The notes under the pieces: model-generated
Told to the model about the DNA's origin: nothing
The model's input: the letters and a program-made list of their open reading frames with translations, nothing else
Database searches by the model: none
NCBI GenBank assembly: GCA_943789295.1
Contig: CALSTO010000001.1
Coordinates: forward strand, 849,883-913,882
Source of the DNA: MAG-121220-bin8 sp002700465
GTDB lineage: Bacteria; Bacteroidota; Bacteroidia; Flavobacteriales; Flavobacteriaceae
DNA: 64,000 nucleotides
Direction: 5' to 3'
In this document: one piece after another, positions 8,512 through 19,393 of the stretch
Numbering within the stretch: position 1 is the stretch's first letter
Layout of the letters: every line of letters starts with the position of its first letter
Made by a program: the position numbers and the translations under genes

Positions 8512-9426
8512 ATGAATCTTAATAACTTATTTTCATTAATAATCATCTCATTTTTCTTCTCTTGTTCAAACCCTAATTACGAAAATGTTTTAAAGGATGA
8601 TTCGTTTAGAAAAACAATAAATAGTGGAAATTTTGCTGAATTAAGCAATGGGTTTACTTATTATAACATTGATAACAGATTTAATGAAAACACGTTAGTG
8701 TTTATACATGGATTTTCAGTTCCGTCATACATATGGGAAAAGACATATAATTCGGCAAAGGAAAAAGGGTTTAAGGTTATTAAATTAGATTTATATGGAA
8801 GAGGTTTTTCAGATAACCCAGATTTAGATTATACAGATGAATTATTTGCTAATCAAGTTATAGAGCTTTTGCAAGAACTTCAAATTACTAATGCTACATT
8901 TTTAGGATTATCTAATGGAGGAAGAGTTATTTCAAAATTAGCAGATATAAAACCCAATATGGTAGAGAAACTGGTTTACGTTTCTGCTTCGAGTTTTAAT
9001 AACCACAAGAATACTGCTGATAAAAATGTTTCTAAGGATGAGATAAATGAATTTATAAAAAACAGATACCCTACAATATCATCTGGGCAATTATCAGATT
9101 TTAAATATCCTGAAAACTATCCCTTATGGGATGATAAATACGAGGAACTATTAAAATTTAAAGGTTTTGCAAGAGCTTTGATCTCTACACTTAAAAATCA
9201 CAAGAATCTAGATTTAGAGAATAAAGAAATTAGCGATTCAAACAAAAAAGTATATACAATATGGGGTGATAGTGATTCGGTTGTTGTTTATAATGATATT
9301 AAAGAAAAACTTAATAAACTAATGCCAAACAGGTTTGAATATACAGTGCCTAATTCTGGACATCTTCCCCACATTGAAAATCAAATTGATTTTGAAAGGT
9401 ATTTATTTGATGTAGTTTTAAAATAA
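8512..9426 (+). CDS. Alpha/beta-hydrolase lipoprotein
   Basis: A membrane-anchored hydrolase of 304 residues. The lipobox is SFFFSC (Cys18). The alpha/beta-hydrolase core shows the oxyanion loop HGF (66-68), nucleophile elbow GLSNGG (Ser134), a catalytic acid in WGDSDS (Asp253 or Asp255) and the catalytic His in SGHLPHIE (His284), all in correct order. The GRGFSDNP segment is typical of the Hydrolase_4/BphD-like group. An esterase or C-C hydrolase acting in the periplasm is likely, but the substrate is unknown. It is convergent with the DUF488 gene. Confidence 0.85.
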   Translation: MNLNNLFSLIIISFFFSCSNPNYENVLKDDSFRKTINSGNFAELSNGFTYYNIDNRFNENTLVFIHGFSVPSYIWEKTYNSAKEKGFKVIKLDLYGRGFSDNPDLDYTDELFANQVIELLQELQITNATFLGLSNGGRVISKLADIKPNMVEKLVYVSASSFNNHKNTADKNVSKDEINEFIKNRYPTISSGQLSDFKYPENYPLWDDKYEELLKFKGFARALISTLKNHKNLDLENKEISDSNKKVYTIWGDSDSVVVYNDIKEKLNKLMPNRFEYTVPNSGHLPHIENQIDFERYLFDVVLK

Positions 9427-9429
9427 AAT

Positions 9430-9864
9430 TTATTCAGGAAATAGTGAAGGATTTTTTTGTTTAATTAAATAACCCTTTTTTCTAATATAATCTGGATAAT
9501 TGAGCTCTTTAATGATAATTCCTGTGTTACTTTCTAACCAATCTGCTACTAGATGTCTGTGACAAAATTTTGTTTTCGCACAATTACACATTAAAATAGG
9601 TTCTAATCCAGCTGTCAGTAAATTAATATGTTCTAAAACGTTATTGGCATTAAGATCAGAAAGCATATCATTGTATTCAATAATAAATTTTTCTTCAGTA
9701 ATTTTTTTTCTTTTCAAATTGTCTAACAGTCTGAAGTTTGGAGCTAAAGCTTTGTACTCAAACATAATATCAGAGGAATTTGAAGGATGTAATGATATTG
9801 ATACACCACCCTCAATTTCTGAATTTTTTAATATGTTAAAGCTTGCTGTTTTGATAATAATAAT
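9430..9864 (-). CDS. DUF488 family protein with a probable non-ATG start
   Basis: The family motif ILMCNCAKTKFCHRHLVADWL contains the Cys/His residues typical of DUF488. Starting at the first ATG (9765) gives 111 residues and loses the domain's first strand. The open frame continues upstream to 9864 and encodes IIIIKTASFNILKNSEIEG, which looks like a genuine DUF488 N-terminus. Three ATT codons are the only start candidates there, so initiation at ATT, or a sequence error at the true ATG, is likely. The function of DUF488 is unknown. The gene stands alone and converges on the hydrolase. Confidence 0.7.
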   Translation of the reverse strand: MIIIKTASFNILKNSEIEGGVSISLHPSNSSDIMFEYKALAPNFRLLDNLKRKKITEEKFIIEYNDMLSDLNANNVLEHINLLTAGLEPILMCNCAKTKFCHRHLVADWLESNTGIIIKELNYPDYIRKKGYLIKQKNPSLFPE

Positions 9865-10066
9865 TTAAATGAATTTAAATAATTTTATCAAATTCTCAAA
9901 AAAAATAAAAATTCTTTGCAGAATCTTTTTCCAGAGGAGGTTAAATTAAAACTTTGACAAAAGTCACAAAACAATTAAAATGAGTAAAAATTGATGATTT
10001 TTAACGCTAAAAATTTTTATTCTTAACATTATTTTAACATATTTGTTCTAAATCAAATAATTATAT

Positions 10067-13000
10067 ATGAAAAAACTTAACTTTTTGATGACATTATCTC
10101 TTATGTTAGTGTCATTCTGGGGATTTAGTCAGCAAGTTACCATCACTGGTAGTGTAGCTGATGACAGTAGTCTTGCTCTCCCTGGAGCAACAGTTATAGT
10201 TGAAGGCACTTCTAATGGTGTTACAACTGATTTTGACGGAAATTATTCAATTACTGCTAGTGTTGGAGACGTATTAGTCTTTAGCTACGTTGGTTTTGAA
10301 ACTAAAACCGTTACTGTTGGAAGAGACAGAAACATTAACGTTCTACTTAACTCAAGCAATGAGCTTGATGAAGTAGTTGTTACTGGTATTACAACAAGAA
10401 ACTTAAAACGATCAACTAGTAGTACAGTTGTTGTTGATGCTGCCCAAATTGAAGGTGTAGCAATGACTTCTCCTGATGCCGCTCTTCAAGGTAGAGTTGC
10501 TGGTCTAAGAGTTGTTTCTCAATCTGGTACACCTGGATCGCCAACTTCTATTAGAATTAGAGGTGAAGGATCTATATCGGGTACAAACTCTCCATTGTAT
10601 GTAATTGATGGAGTTCCTGTTGTTAACGGATCATACAGTCCACTTACAAATGACTTAGGTGTCTTATCAATGATAAACCCGTCAGATATTGAAAGTATTA
10701 CTGTACTTAAAGATGCTTCAGCTACTGCTCCTTATGGTGCTAGAGGTTCTAACGGTGTAATTGTTATTACTACTAAATCTGGTTCTGCCGGAGAGGTGCA
10801 ATACCAAGTTACAACCAACTATGGTTTCCAAAACTATGCCATGGACGAACGTCCAATGCTTACTGGAAATCAAAGACTAGAGCTAGGTGCTGAAACATTA
10901 ATCAACGATTACGGATTCTCTAAAGAAGGTGCTACAAACTATGTTTTAGCTAACTTTCCAGGAGCTGCTGCATGGGATGCTGGTGGAAGAGTTGATGGTA
11001 ACTGGGATGATGCTGTAAAAGTTAAAGATGCACCTGATGCTGTTTATAATTTCTCTGCATCCGGAGGTAATGCTACTGAAAACTTCAGATTATCTCTTGG
11101 ACACAGAAAAACTATGGGTACATCAATTGGTGTAAATTACGAGAGTGTTAGTGGATCTTTTGATTACAAGAAAAAAGCTAATAAAGTCGATATAGTTACA
11201 AGTGTTAGAGTTTCTAATGCGATTCAACAAGGACAGTTAGAAGGTAGTTCATATTTTGCTGCTCCTCAGATGACAAGAATATTTATGTCTCCTTATCAGC
11301 AAATTTATAATGCTGATGGTACTTTAAACACTAGCTTATCAACAAGTGTTTTTAATACTGTTTATTTAGCTGAAAATAATATTAGTAAATTGGATGGTAC
11401 AAGAGCATTATCTAATACTTCTATGACTTATGCAATTTCTGATAATTTAAAATTTCTAACTAGATATTCTTTAGATTACAATCTTACTAATTCACACAGA
11501 TATCAAAATGCTGTTCATGGTGGTGGAGTTGGTGATAATGGATATGCTTATCAATCAACTGGTAGATCATTTACTTGGGCTTTTGCTAATCAATTGAAAT
11601 GGGATAAAACATTTAACGATGTTCATTATGTTTCAGCTCTTGGTCAAATGAGTTTTCAAAAACAGAAATATGACTTTTTAAGTTCATCTGGTGAAAACGT
11701 TGCTACAGATAATCTTATATATGTATCAAGTTTCCAAACTAACCAATCTGCTTCAGGTTCATTTAGCGACTGGAAAGAACTTGGATATTTAGGTCTTTTA
11801 AATTATTCTTACGACGACAAGTATATTGTAGATCTTTCATATAGATATGACGGATCTTCAAGATTTGCTATGGGCTATAGATTCGGATCGTTCTGGTCTG
11901 CTGCTGTTGCTTGGAACCTTACTGAAGAAGATTTTCTTGCAGACAGTGATATTGTTAACAGTTTAAAACTTAGAGCTTCTCTTGGTGAAACTGGAAACAA
12001 TAATGTAGGACTTAACTCTTATCAGTCATTATTTAGTTATGGAGGATCTTACGATGATAATGGAGCTGTTTCTCCAGGTTCATTTGGTAACGCTATATTA
12101 ACTTGGGAAAAACAAGCTCAATACGATATAGGACTTGATTTTAGTTTATTAGATAACAGAGTTTCTGGTTCTATAGTTGCTTACAATAAGAAAACAAGTG
12201 ATTTACTTCAAAGTGTTCCTCTTTCATTAACTAGTGGTCATTCAGCTCAATCTCAGAATATTGGAGAAGTTGAAAACAAAGGAATTGAAATAGAACTTTC
12301 TTCTGATGTAATTAGAACTGATAACTTCACTTGGTCTATATATTCAAACTATGCAACTCTAGATAACAAGGTTACTAAACTTGCTAAAGATGCTGAAGGT
12401 AATGATCTTAATTTAGATGGTGGATACAACAGAGTTAGAGTTGGTGAAGAATTAAGAGGATGGTATTTAAGACAATGGGCTGGTGTAAATTCAGATACAG
12501 GTAACCCAATGTACTATAAAGGTGGTGAAGAAAATGATATGACAATAGTTAACAGCTTAAATGCTGCAGATCAAACTAAAGTTGGAAATAGATTACCTAC
12601 CTACACTGGTGGTCTTGGAACTAGAGTTAACTGGGGTGGATTTTATGCTGATGCTAACTTTTACTTCTCTGGAGGAAACAAAATATATGAAAGATGGAAC
12701 TGGTATTCACAATCAACTGGATTACTATCTACATATTACTACCAAGGTGCTGCTTCACTTATGGACAGATGGCAACAACCTGGTGACATAACAAATGTAC
12801 CTAGAATGAGATATAGTACAAGTACAAGTGGAACAGGATCTGGTAATTCGACTAGATTTTTATATGATGGTGATTACGTAAGACTTAGAGATCTTGTAAT
12901 TGGTTACAATGTTAATAGATTCCGCTGCAGAAAGCTTAGGTTTTGATTCTATAGCACTTAATGTTAAAGGAACAAACCTTTGGACATGGGTAAAAGACGA

Positions 13001-13100
13001 TGATCTTCAAGTTGATCCTGAAGTTGCTTTTAGTGGAAGTTGGGAAATTTATACTCCTATCTTAAAGTCAATCTCAGTAGGTCTAAATTTAAAATTTTAA
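10067..13100 (+). CDS. susC: SusC/RagA-type TonB-linked outer-membrane transporter, one frameshift near 12,905-12,925
   Basis: A full-length SusC-like protein of about 1,010 residues would result if one indel is corrected. It has a signal peptide ending GFSQ, a carboxypeptidase-D-like beta-sandwich (about 25-110, GATVIVEGTSNGVTTDFDGN), the TonB-dependent plug beginning ELDEVVVTG and including GEGSISGTNSPLYVIDG, and a 22-strand barrel. The main frame reads to DLVIGYN and then ends at 12,946, while a second frame supplies the missing C-terminus to a terminal Phe at 13,100 (SISVGLNLKF). SusC proteins import oligosaccharides or peptides bound by SusD lids. No CAZyme, sulfatase or peptidase that would name the substrate lies beside it. 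Base use is the same as in its neighbours. Confidence 0.88.
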
Positions 13101-13104
13101 TAAT

Positions 13105-14538
13105 ATGAAAAATATATATAGATACTTATTAATTTTTACCGCATCTGCTCTAGTAGTTTCATGTGGTGAAAGCGATCTAGAACCAACATTGGCTTTAGAT
13201 AAAGATTTAGATAGTGGTATTAACTCTGCTGCTGATTTAGGTTTTGTTTTAAATAGTGCTTATGACAGAATGAGTGTGTCAGGGTACTATGGAAGAGATT
13301 CATATTATTATGGGTGATGTCAGAACTGACAATGCCTATTCTAATATGAACTCTGGTAGATTTGCAGATTCTGACATGGATTACAGTTCAAATGGTGCTG
13401 GTCCTTGGAGTTCAATTTATGGAGTTATTGCTATTACTAATATTGTAATAAATGCAGACACATCAAATTTAACAGGAAGTGCAGCTCAAATTACTCACAC
13501 TCAAGGTCAAGCTCATGCTTTAAGAGCTTTAGCTCATTTTGATTTACTTCAAGACTATGGTCAACATTTTATTACTGGCCAAGGTGGAGCTAGCTCACTA
13601 GGAGTTCCATATGTGAAAACTTATAAAGACCCTGCTAATTTAACGCCAGCAAGAGGAACTGTTGTATCTAATATTGGTGATATAGCTGCAGACTTAACAA
13701 GTGCGATTAGCATGATGGACGATTCATTTAATACGTCAACAAGTTATATGTCTAAAGCAGGTGCTTATGCTATTCTTAGCTAGAGTAGCTTTATATGCAG
13801 GATCTGTTGACCCTAGCTTATATGCAACTGCTGATTCAGCTGCTAAGTGGGTAATTGCTAATTCTGGTGCTTCTCCAGTAAGTGCATCTGGTTTTGCTTC
13901 TTCTTATACAACTGACAACGCATCTAATTCATTATTTGAATTAGCGTTTTCAGGGACTGACAGTAGAGGTATTAATGGAATTGCTTACATTTTAAGAGGA
14001 ACTTCATATGGTGATGTTAGAATATTAACTGGTGATGGTCCAAATCCTGATCTTTTAGATATATATGGAGCCGATGATGTTAGAGGTGCTTCTAGATATG
14101 ATTGGTACTGCTCAAGGTTATCCAACAATGCTTGGGAAATTTCCTTCAATGAATGGTCATGATAATGTTACATTATTTAGAGTGGAAGAAATGCATTTAA
14201 TTGCTGCAGAAACTAGCCTTAGAGCTGGAAATGCTGCAGATGCATTATCTTATTTAAATAATATTCCTGCAATTAGAGGATTAGGTGCTGGTTACTATGC
14301 TTCTGCTACTTTGGAAAATATTCTAGAAGAAAGAAGAAAAGAATTTGCATTTGAGGGACTTAGATTCCATGATTTATCAAGAATGGGAATGGATATGCCA
14401 CAAATTGATTCATTTAAACAATTAAATGATGATTTAACTGGAACTCCTCCTGCATTCGGATCGCATAGATATGCATATCCAATTGCTCTTGCTGAGAGAA
14501 ATGCAAATCCAAATATGGTTCAAAATTACGGATACTAA
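13105..14538 (+). pseudogene. susD: SusD/RagB-type lipoprotein, three frameshifts
   Basis: The gene starts 5 bases after susC with a lipoprotein signal (ALVVSCGE). Three frame changes, near 13,300, 13,775 and 14,095, split it into four overlapping open pieces that together give a normal SusD order: SAYDRMSVSGYYGRD, DVRTDNAYSN, HTQGQAHALRALAHFDLLQ (a TPR-like region), LARVALYAG, then RVEEMHLIAAETSLRAGN and EERRKEFAFEGLRFHDL near the end. The corrected protein would be about 477 residues, on the short side for the family. SusD forms the surface substrate lid of the SusC channel. With one break in susC, the pair carries four frameshifts in 1.2 kb, so the transporter is probably inactive in this sequence unless the breaks are errors. 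Confidence 0.85.
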
Positions 14539-14563
14539 TATCTAATTAACCAAAGATATATTT

Positions 14564-14597
14564 AAAAAAAAACCCGCTTTATGGCGGGTTTTTTTAT
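14564..14597 (+). terminator. Terminator of the susCD unit
   Basis: The arms AACCCGC and GCGGGTT pair perfectly around a 6-base loop, preceded by an A run and followed by T7. It lies 25 bases after the susD stop. Confidence 0.9.
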
Positions 14598-14604
14598 TTT
14601 ATAA

Positions 14605-15336
14605 ATGGATATTGTAAATATTACTTACATATGGATACTGATAGCATTGATAGTTTTACCGATAAACTTGATATACAAAGCTCCATACGGAAAACATTCA
14701 ACCAAAAAATGGGGAAAAGTAATTGATAATAAAACGGGTTGGATATTAATGGAATTTCCAGCTCTTGTAACTTGTCCGTTAATTTATTTTTCAATTGCAG
14801 AAGAAATAACATTAAATATTGGATTTATATTTCTTTGGATTTTACATTATTTTAACAGAACCATAATATACCCCTTAAGAATAAAAACTAGAGGAAAAAA
14901 GATTCCAATCGCTATAGTATCTTCAGCATTCTTTTTTAATCTTGTAAATGGTATTCTAAATGGATATTTCTTAACATTAGTTCAATTTGAATCTATTTCA
15001 AATATGTATTTAATATTAGGATTCGTAATATTTTTTATTGGATTTTATATAAACATATCCTCTGATAACATACTAATTAAATTGAGAACTAATCAAAAAG
15101 GATATGTTATTCCTAAGGGAGGTTTATTTAATCATGTATCATGTCCAAATTTTTTTGGAGAAATAATAGAGTGGTTAGGTTTTGCCGTAATGACGTTAAA
15201 TCCAGGATCAATATCATTTTTAATATGGACTATATGTAATCTCATTCCAAGATCAAAAGCACATCACAAATGGTATCAGAATAATTTTGAAAATTATCCT
15301 AAAAAAAGAAAGGCGGTTATCCCCTACTTTCTATAA
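14605..15336 (+). CDS. Steroid 5-alpha-reductase C-terminal-domain membrane protein
   Basis: A 243-residue polytopic membrane protein. The C-terminal third matches the 3-oxo-5-alpha-steroid 4-dehydrogenase family: YVIPKGGLFNHVSCPNFFGE, then EWLGFA, the NLIPRSKAHHKWY motif, and a final YPKKRKAVIPYFL. These segments bind NADPH and the enone substrate in eukaryotic 5-alpha-reductases. In bacteria the substrate is usually unknown, and a role in reducing a lipid or isoprenoid enone is inference. Five or six hydrophobic helices are visible. It converges with dgkA, overlapping by 6 bases. Confidence 0.85.
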   Translation: MDIVNITYIWILIALIVLPINLIYKAPYGKHSTKKWGKVIDNKTGWILMEFPALVTCPLIYFSIAEEITLNIGFIFLWILHYFNRTIIYPLRIKTRGKKIPIAIVSSAFFFNLVNGILNGYFLTLVQFESISNMYLILGFVIFFIGFYINISSDNILIKLRTNQKGYVIPKGGLFNHVSCPNFFGEIIEWLGFAVMTLNPGSISFLIWTICNLIPRSKAHHKWYQNNFENYPKKRKAVIPYFL

Positions 15337-15696
15337 GTTCAAAAATATATCGGAGTATATAACATAAACTGTCAATAATGCAAAAATAGTAGCAAAGAAA
15401 ACAGCTCCAGCTGCTACATCTTTAATAAATCCAATTTTTTTGTTATAATCAGGATGAATAAAATCTGCTAATTTTTCAATTGCAGTATTTAAAGATTCTG
15501 CAGTTAAAACTAGACAGATTGCTAAAACCTGAAACAACCACTCAATATCAGAAATTTCGAAATAAAATCCAGCAATTATAAATAACAAAGCAATAAAAGA
15601 TTGTGCCTGAATTGAATGTTCAGTTTTTAATAATAAAAAAGCACCTTTAATTGAATAAAATATTGCTTTAATTCTTCCTGTTATAAATTTTAACAT
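15331..15696 (-). CDS. dgkA: Diacylglycerol/undecaprenol kinase family membrane protein
   Basis: This 121-residue integral membrane kinase has three hydrophobic helices and the family signature ESLNTAIEKLADFI followed by KDVAAGAVF, which hold the catalytic Glu and the metal and nucleotide contacts of the trimeric DgkA fold. It phosphorylates diacylglycerol or, in many bacteria, undecaprenol, feeding lipid-carrier recycling for cell-wall synthesis. Which substrate applies here is not decidable from sequence. Length is normal. It is divergent from the acylase gene. Confidence 0.9.
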   Translation of the reverse strand: MLKFITGRIKAIFYSIKGAFLLLKTEHSIQAQSFIALLFIIAGFYFEISDIEWLFQVLAICLVLTAESLNTAIEKLADFIHPDYNKKIGFIKDVAAGAVFFATIFALLTVYVIYSDIFLNL

Positions 15697-15782
15697 AATT
15701 ATTATTAAAATGCTAATATAAAATTAATTTAAGACAAAAAATTTCATAAATTACTTGGTATGGTTATTGAACTTTATTTAAA

Positions 15783-17840
15783 ATGAAAAAATATATTCTT
15801 CTTCTAATTTTAACTAGCGTTAGTTTTAGCTATTCACAAATTAATCCCTTAGATGTTGAAATAGTTAGAGATAGTTTTGGAGTTCCTCATATTTATGGTA
15901 AAACTGATGCTGATGTTGCCTATGGGCTAGCTTGGAGTCATGCAGAAGACGATTTTAAAACTATTCAACAAGGTTATTTAGCTGGAAATGGATTATTGAG
16001 TAAACATATAGGAATAAAAGGTGCTGGTGCAGATTTTTTAACACAACTTATAGAATCCAAAGAAACAGTAGATAAATTATTCAATACTCTAGATTCTGAT
16101 TTTATTAAAATTGTAGAAGCATACTCACAAGGGTTAAATAAATATGCAGAAACACATCCAAATGAAATACTAGAAAAGAAATTATTTCCCATCACACCCA
16201 AGAAAATGACTGTGTATTCTTTTCTTCAGCTTTTTATAGCTAATGAAGCTGACAAGCTTGTGTTATCAATTATAAATAATAAAGTTCCAAGGGAAAATCC
16301 ATTTAAAGATGATATCAAAGGATCAAATACTTTTGCCTTTAATTCAAACAAAACAGGGAAAAATGAAACTTACTTAGCAATTAATACTCATCAACCTCTT
16401 GACGGCCCAACATCTTGGTATGAAGCGCATTTGGTTAGTGAAGAAGGTACTAATATCATTGGAGCTACATTTGCAGGAGCACCCTGTTTATTAATTGGTG
16501 CTAATAAAAACTTAGGTTGGGCTCACACCGTTAATTATCCAGATAAAGCTGATATTTTTGAATTAGAAATGCACCCTAACAAAAAGTTAACTTATTTGGT
16601 AGATGGAGAAGAATTAAAACTAGAAAAGAAAAAAGCTTCTATTTATGTTAACATACTTGGTATTGACATTAAAATAAAAAGAAAGTATTACACAAGTATA
16701 TTTGGACCAACACTTAAAAATAAATCTGGATATTTTTCTGTACGAACTCCATCTCTTTACAACATTAAAGCCCTTCAACAGTGGTGGAAAATGAATAAAG
16801 CAAATACATTTGATGAGTTTTATGAAATATTAAAAAACAGAAATCTACCTGGCTATAATATTGGTTATGCTGATAATCAAGGTAATATATTTTATATTTC
16901 AAACGGAATAATTCCTGTTAGAAATGAAAAATTTAATTGGAGAAACGTAGTACCTGGAAATACAAGAGAAAATCTATGGACAGATTACTATCAAGTTGAA
17001 GACCTTCCTCAAGTATTAAATCCCAAGTCAGGTTTTGTTTATAACGCTAATCACAGTCCTTTTAAGTCAACTTCTAAAGAGGAAAACCCAAAAGAAAATG
17101 ATTTTTCTAAAACAATGGGGTTTCCTACATATGATAACAATAGAAGTACAAGGTTGTTTAATTTGATAAACTCATATGATAAGATTGATTATCCTACATT
17201 TAAAAAAATAAAATACGACAGAACATTCCCAACTCCTTTTAATTATAATTACATTGATTTAAATGCACTTTTTGAATTAGATGCAAGTGAGTATCCTGAA
17301 CTAAAAAATTTAATAGAAACTATTCAAAATTGGGATAGGTCAACTGATGCTGACTCATATGGAGCAGGATCATACGGGATTTTTTATTACTTATTTGGTA
17401 AAAAGTATTTCAAACTTCTACCTAAAGATAAGATAGCAACTAAACAAATGATTATTGCCTGTTTGATAGATACAAAAGAAAAAATGATTAAGGATTTTGG
17501 TTCTATTAATGTTAAACTTGGTGAATTTCAAAAACTTGTTAGAGGAAATAAAGAAATTCCTATTTATGGCCTTCCAGACGTTTTAACTGCAATGAGAGGT
17601 GTAGACCATAAAAATGGCCAAATTAAAGTAACTCATGGAGAATCTTATATTGAATTAGTAAAATTTACTAAAAATAATACTGAAATTGAATCTGTAATCT
17701 CATATGGAAGTAGTGATCATGAAAATTCAGAACATTATACAGATCAAATGGAAATGTATTCAAAATTTGAAACAAAGAAAATGACATTTGATAAAAATGA
17801 AATTTATAAAAATGCTAAGAAAATATATCATCCAAATTAA
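15783..17840 (+). CDS. Penicillin acylase family (Ntn-hydrolase) secreted amidase
   Basis: A 685-residue precursor with signal peptide (1-19, SFSYSQ). Penicillin acylases are synthesised as one chain and self-cleave before a Ser, which becomes the N-terminal nucleophile of the beta subunit; here the matching position is the Ser181 of KGSNTFAFNSNKT. The preceding segment begins VEIVRDSFGVPHIYGKTDAD, the standard alpha-chain start. Members hydrolyse acyl-amide bonds in beta-lactams, acyl-homoserine lactones or cyclic lipopeptides. The aculeacin/PvdQ-like branch is the closest general match, but the specific substrate is unknown. The next gene, a Dabb lipoprotein, follows after 20 bases and may be co-transcribed. 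Confidence 0.85.
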   Translation: MKKYILLLILTSVSFSYSQINPLDVEIVRDSFGVPHIYGKTDADVAYGLAWSHAEDDFKTIQQGYLAGNGLLSKHIGIKGAGADFLTQLIESKETVDKLFNTLDSDFIKIVEAYSQGLNKYAETHPNEILEKKLFPITPKKMTVYSFLQLFIANEADKLVLSIINNKVPRENPFKDDIKGSNTFAFNSNKTGKNETYLAINTHQPLDGPTSWYEAHLVSEEGTNIIGATFAGAPCLLIGANKNLGWAHTVNYPDKADIFELEMHPNKKLTYLVDGEELKLEKKKASIYVNILGIDIKIKRKYYTSIFGPTLKNKSGYFSVRTPSLYNIKALQQWWKMNKANTFDEFYEILKNRNLPGYNIGYADNQGNIFYISNGIIPVRNEKFNWRNVVPGNTRENLWTDYYQVEDLPQVLNPKSGFVYNANHSPFKSTSKEENPKENDFSKTMGFPTYDNNRSTRLFNLINSYDKIDYPTFKKIKYDRTFPTPFNYNYIDLNALFELDASEYPELKNLIETIQNWDRSTDADSYGAGSYGIFYYLFGKKYFKLLPKDKIATKQMIIACLIDTKEKMIKDFGSINVKLGEFQKLVRGNKEIPIYGLPDVLTAMRGVDHKNGQIKVTHGESYIELVKFTKNNTEIESVISYGSSDHENSEHYTDQMEMYSKFETKKMTFDKNEIYKNAKKIYHPN

Positions 17841-17860
17841 AAATTCTTGTATTTTTAAGT

Positions 17861-18265
17861 ATGAAATTTAATTATCTATACATTATAATAATCTTAACTA
17901 TGTCTAGCTGTAACAACTCTAAGGAAAACGATTCTAAAGTAATTGAAGGTAAAATTATTCATAGTGTGTATTTCTGGTTAAATAACCCTAACAATATTAA
18001 AGATGTTGAAACATTTGAAACAGCGATAAAAAAACTAATGAAAAATAGTCAATTTGCAAATAAGATGCATCTAGGCAAACCTGCTGTTACTGAAAAAAGA
18101 GAAGTAATTGATAATTCTTATAATTATTGTTTGATCTTTACTTTTGATACTTACAAAGATCAAAGAATATATCAAGATGAACCGGCTCATTTAATTTTTA
18201 TTGGAGAAGCAAAGCAATTATGGAAAAAAGTATTGGTATATGATTCAGTTCAAGAACCTATTTAA
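17861..18265 (+). CDS. Dabb (stress-responsive alpha/beta barrel) domain lipoprotein
   Basis: A 134-residue lipoprotein; the lipobox is TMSSC (Cys17). The mature part begins IIHSVYFWLNNP, the first strand of a Dabb domain, and contains KMHLGKPAVTE and the later CLIFTFDTYKDQRIYQDEPAHL, which match the family's conserved PAHxxF-like segment. Dabb proteins are small dimeric barrels of mostly unknown function. It sits downstream of the acylase and converges with bshA, overlapping by 8 bases. Confidence 0.8.
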   Translation: MKFNYLYIIIILTMSSCNNSKENDSKVIEGKIIHSVYFWLNNPNNIKDVETFETAIKKLMKNSQFANKMHLGKPAVTEKREVIDNSYNYCLIFTFDTYKDQRIYQDEPAHLIFIGEAKQLWKKVLVYDSVQEPI

Positions 18266-19388
18266 TGCTTTCTAAAGCCTTTTGATAAGTTTTTTCATAC
18301 AATGGTACAATATTATTAATATCATACTCTTTAGCCTTTAAAAAAGCATTGTTTTTAAACTTTTCTAATTTTTTTCTGTTACTTAAAATTGATATTGCTT
18401 TTTTTGACATTTGATCAACATCATTATAATTTTCAACATATCCGGTTTCACCATTGATATTAATTTCAGGAAGACCACCAGCATTTGATGTAATAACCGC
18501 TACTTTGGAAGCCATAGCTTCTAAAGCTGCTAAACCAAAACTCTCTGCAGAGGATGGTAATAAAAATAAATCCGAATGACATAAGTTTTTTTCAACTTGA
18601 TTTGTATTTCCTAAGAAGTCAACCAAATGAGAAATTCCCAGCTCATTACATAAGTTCTCAGCTAATGTTTTGTCAGGCCCCTCTCCTATCATTAATAATT
18701 TAGCTTTAAATTGTTTTTGAATATTGTAAAATACTTTAATGACATTAGCAATATTTTTTACTGTTCTAAAGTTACTTACATGAGAAATAATAAATTCTTT
18801 CGATTGAATTGGGTTCTCATGTAAACACAAATCTTGTTGTATAATGTATTTATTAATATCAATAAAATTTGGAATTACTTCAATATTTTTTTTAATATCA
18901 AATTGATCTAGAGTATCTTCTTTTAGACTTTTTGAAACACAAGTAACTACATCAGATTTATTAATGCTAAAAGTTACTGCAGTTTTGTATGAAGGATGAT
19001 TACCAACTAAAGTAATATCAGTTCCGTGAAGTGTTGTAACTATTGGAATATTAATTGATTGCTCCTTTAACATTTTTTTTGCCATATACGCTGCATAAGC
19101 ATGGGGAATTGCATAATGAACATGTAAAACGTCAATACTATTATTTTTAACTACATCAACAAGTTTAGTAGATAAAGCAAGTTCATATGGAACAAAACTA
19201 AATAACGGATAATCTGGAACATTAACTTTGTGAAAATGTAATTTTTGATTCAAATCAATTAATCTAACAGGTTTTTTATAAGCAATAAAATGGACCTCAT
19301 GACCGTGATTAGCCAAAGACATTCCTAGTTCAGTTGCCATGACACCACTACCACCAAAAGTTGGATAACAAACAATAGCTATTTTCAT
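18258..19388 (-). CDS. bshA: N-acetyl-alpha-D-glucosaminyl L-malate synthase (bacillithiol synthesis)
   Basis: BshA transfers GlcNAc from UDP-GlcNAc to L-malate, the first step of bacillithiol synthesis, in the cytoplasm. The start MKIAIVCYPTFGGSGVMATE is the characteristic BshA N-terminus; I chose the second of two ATGs, two codons inside, because family members begin there. The C-terminal GT-B domain has LPSSAESFGLAALEAMASK with the donor-binding Glu residues (the GT4 EX7E motif). The upstream GH3 gene's stop overlaps the first ATG, so the two are translationally coupled. Other bacillithiol genes are not in the window. Confidence 0.92.
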   Translation of the reverse strand: MKIAIVCYPTFGGSGVMATELGMSLANHGHEVHFIAYKKPVRLIDLNQKLHFHKVNVPDYPLFSFVPYELALSTKLVDVVKNNSIDVLHVHYAIPHAYAAYMAKKMLKEQSINIPIVTTLHGTDITLVGNHPSYKTAVTFSINKSDVVTCVSKSLKEDTLDQFDIKKNIEVIPNFIDINKYIIQQDLCLHENPIQSKEFIISHVSNFRTVKNIANVIKVFYNIQKQFKAKLLMIGEGPDKTLAENLCNELGISHLVDFLGNTNQVEKNLCHSDLFLLPSSAESFGLAALEAMASKVAVITSNAGGLPEININGETGYVENYNDVDQMSKKAISILSNRKKLEKFKNNAFLKAKEYDINNIVPLYEKTYQKALESIK

Positions 19389-19393
19389 TTTCA

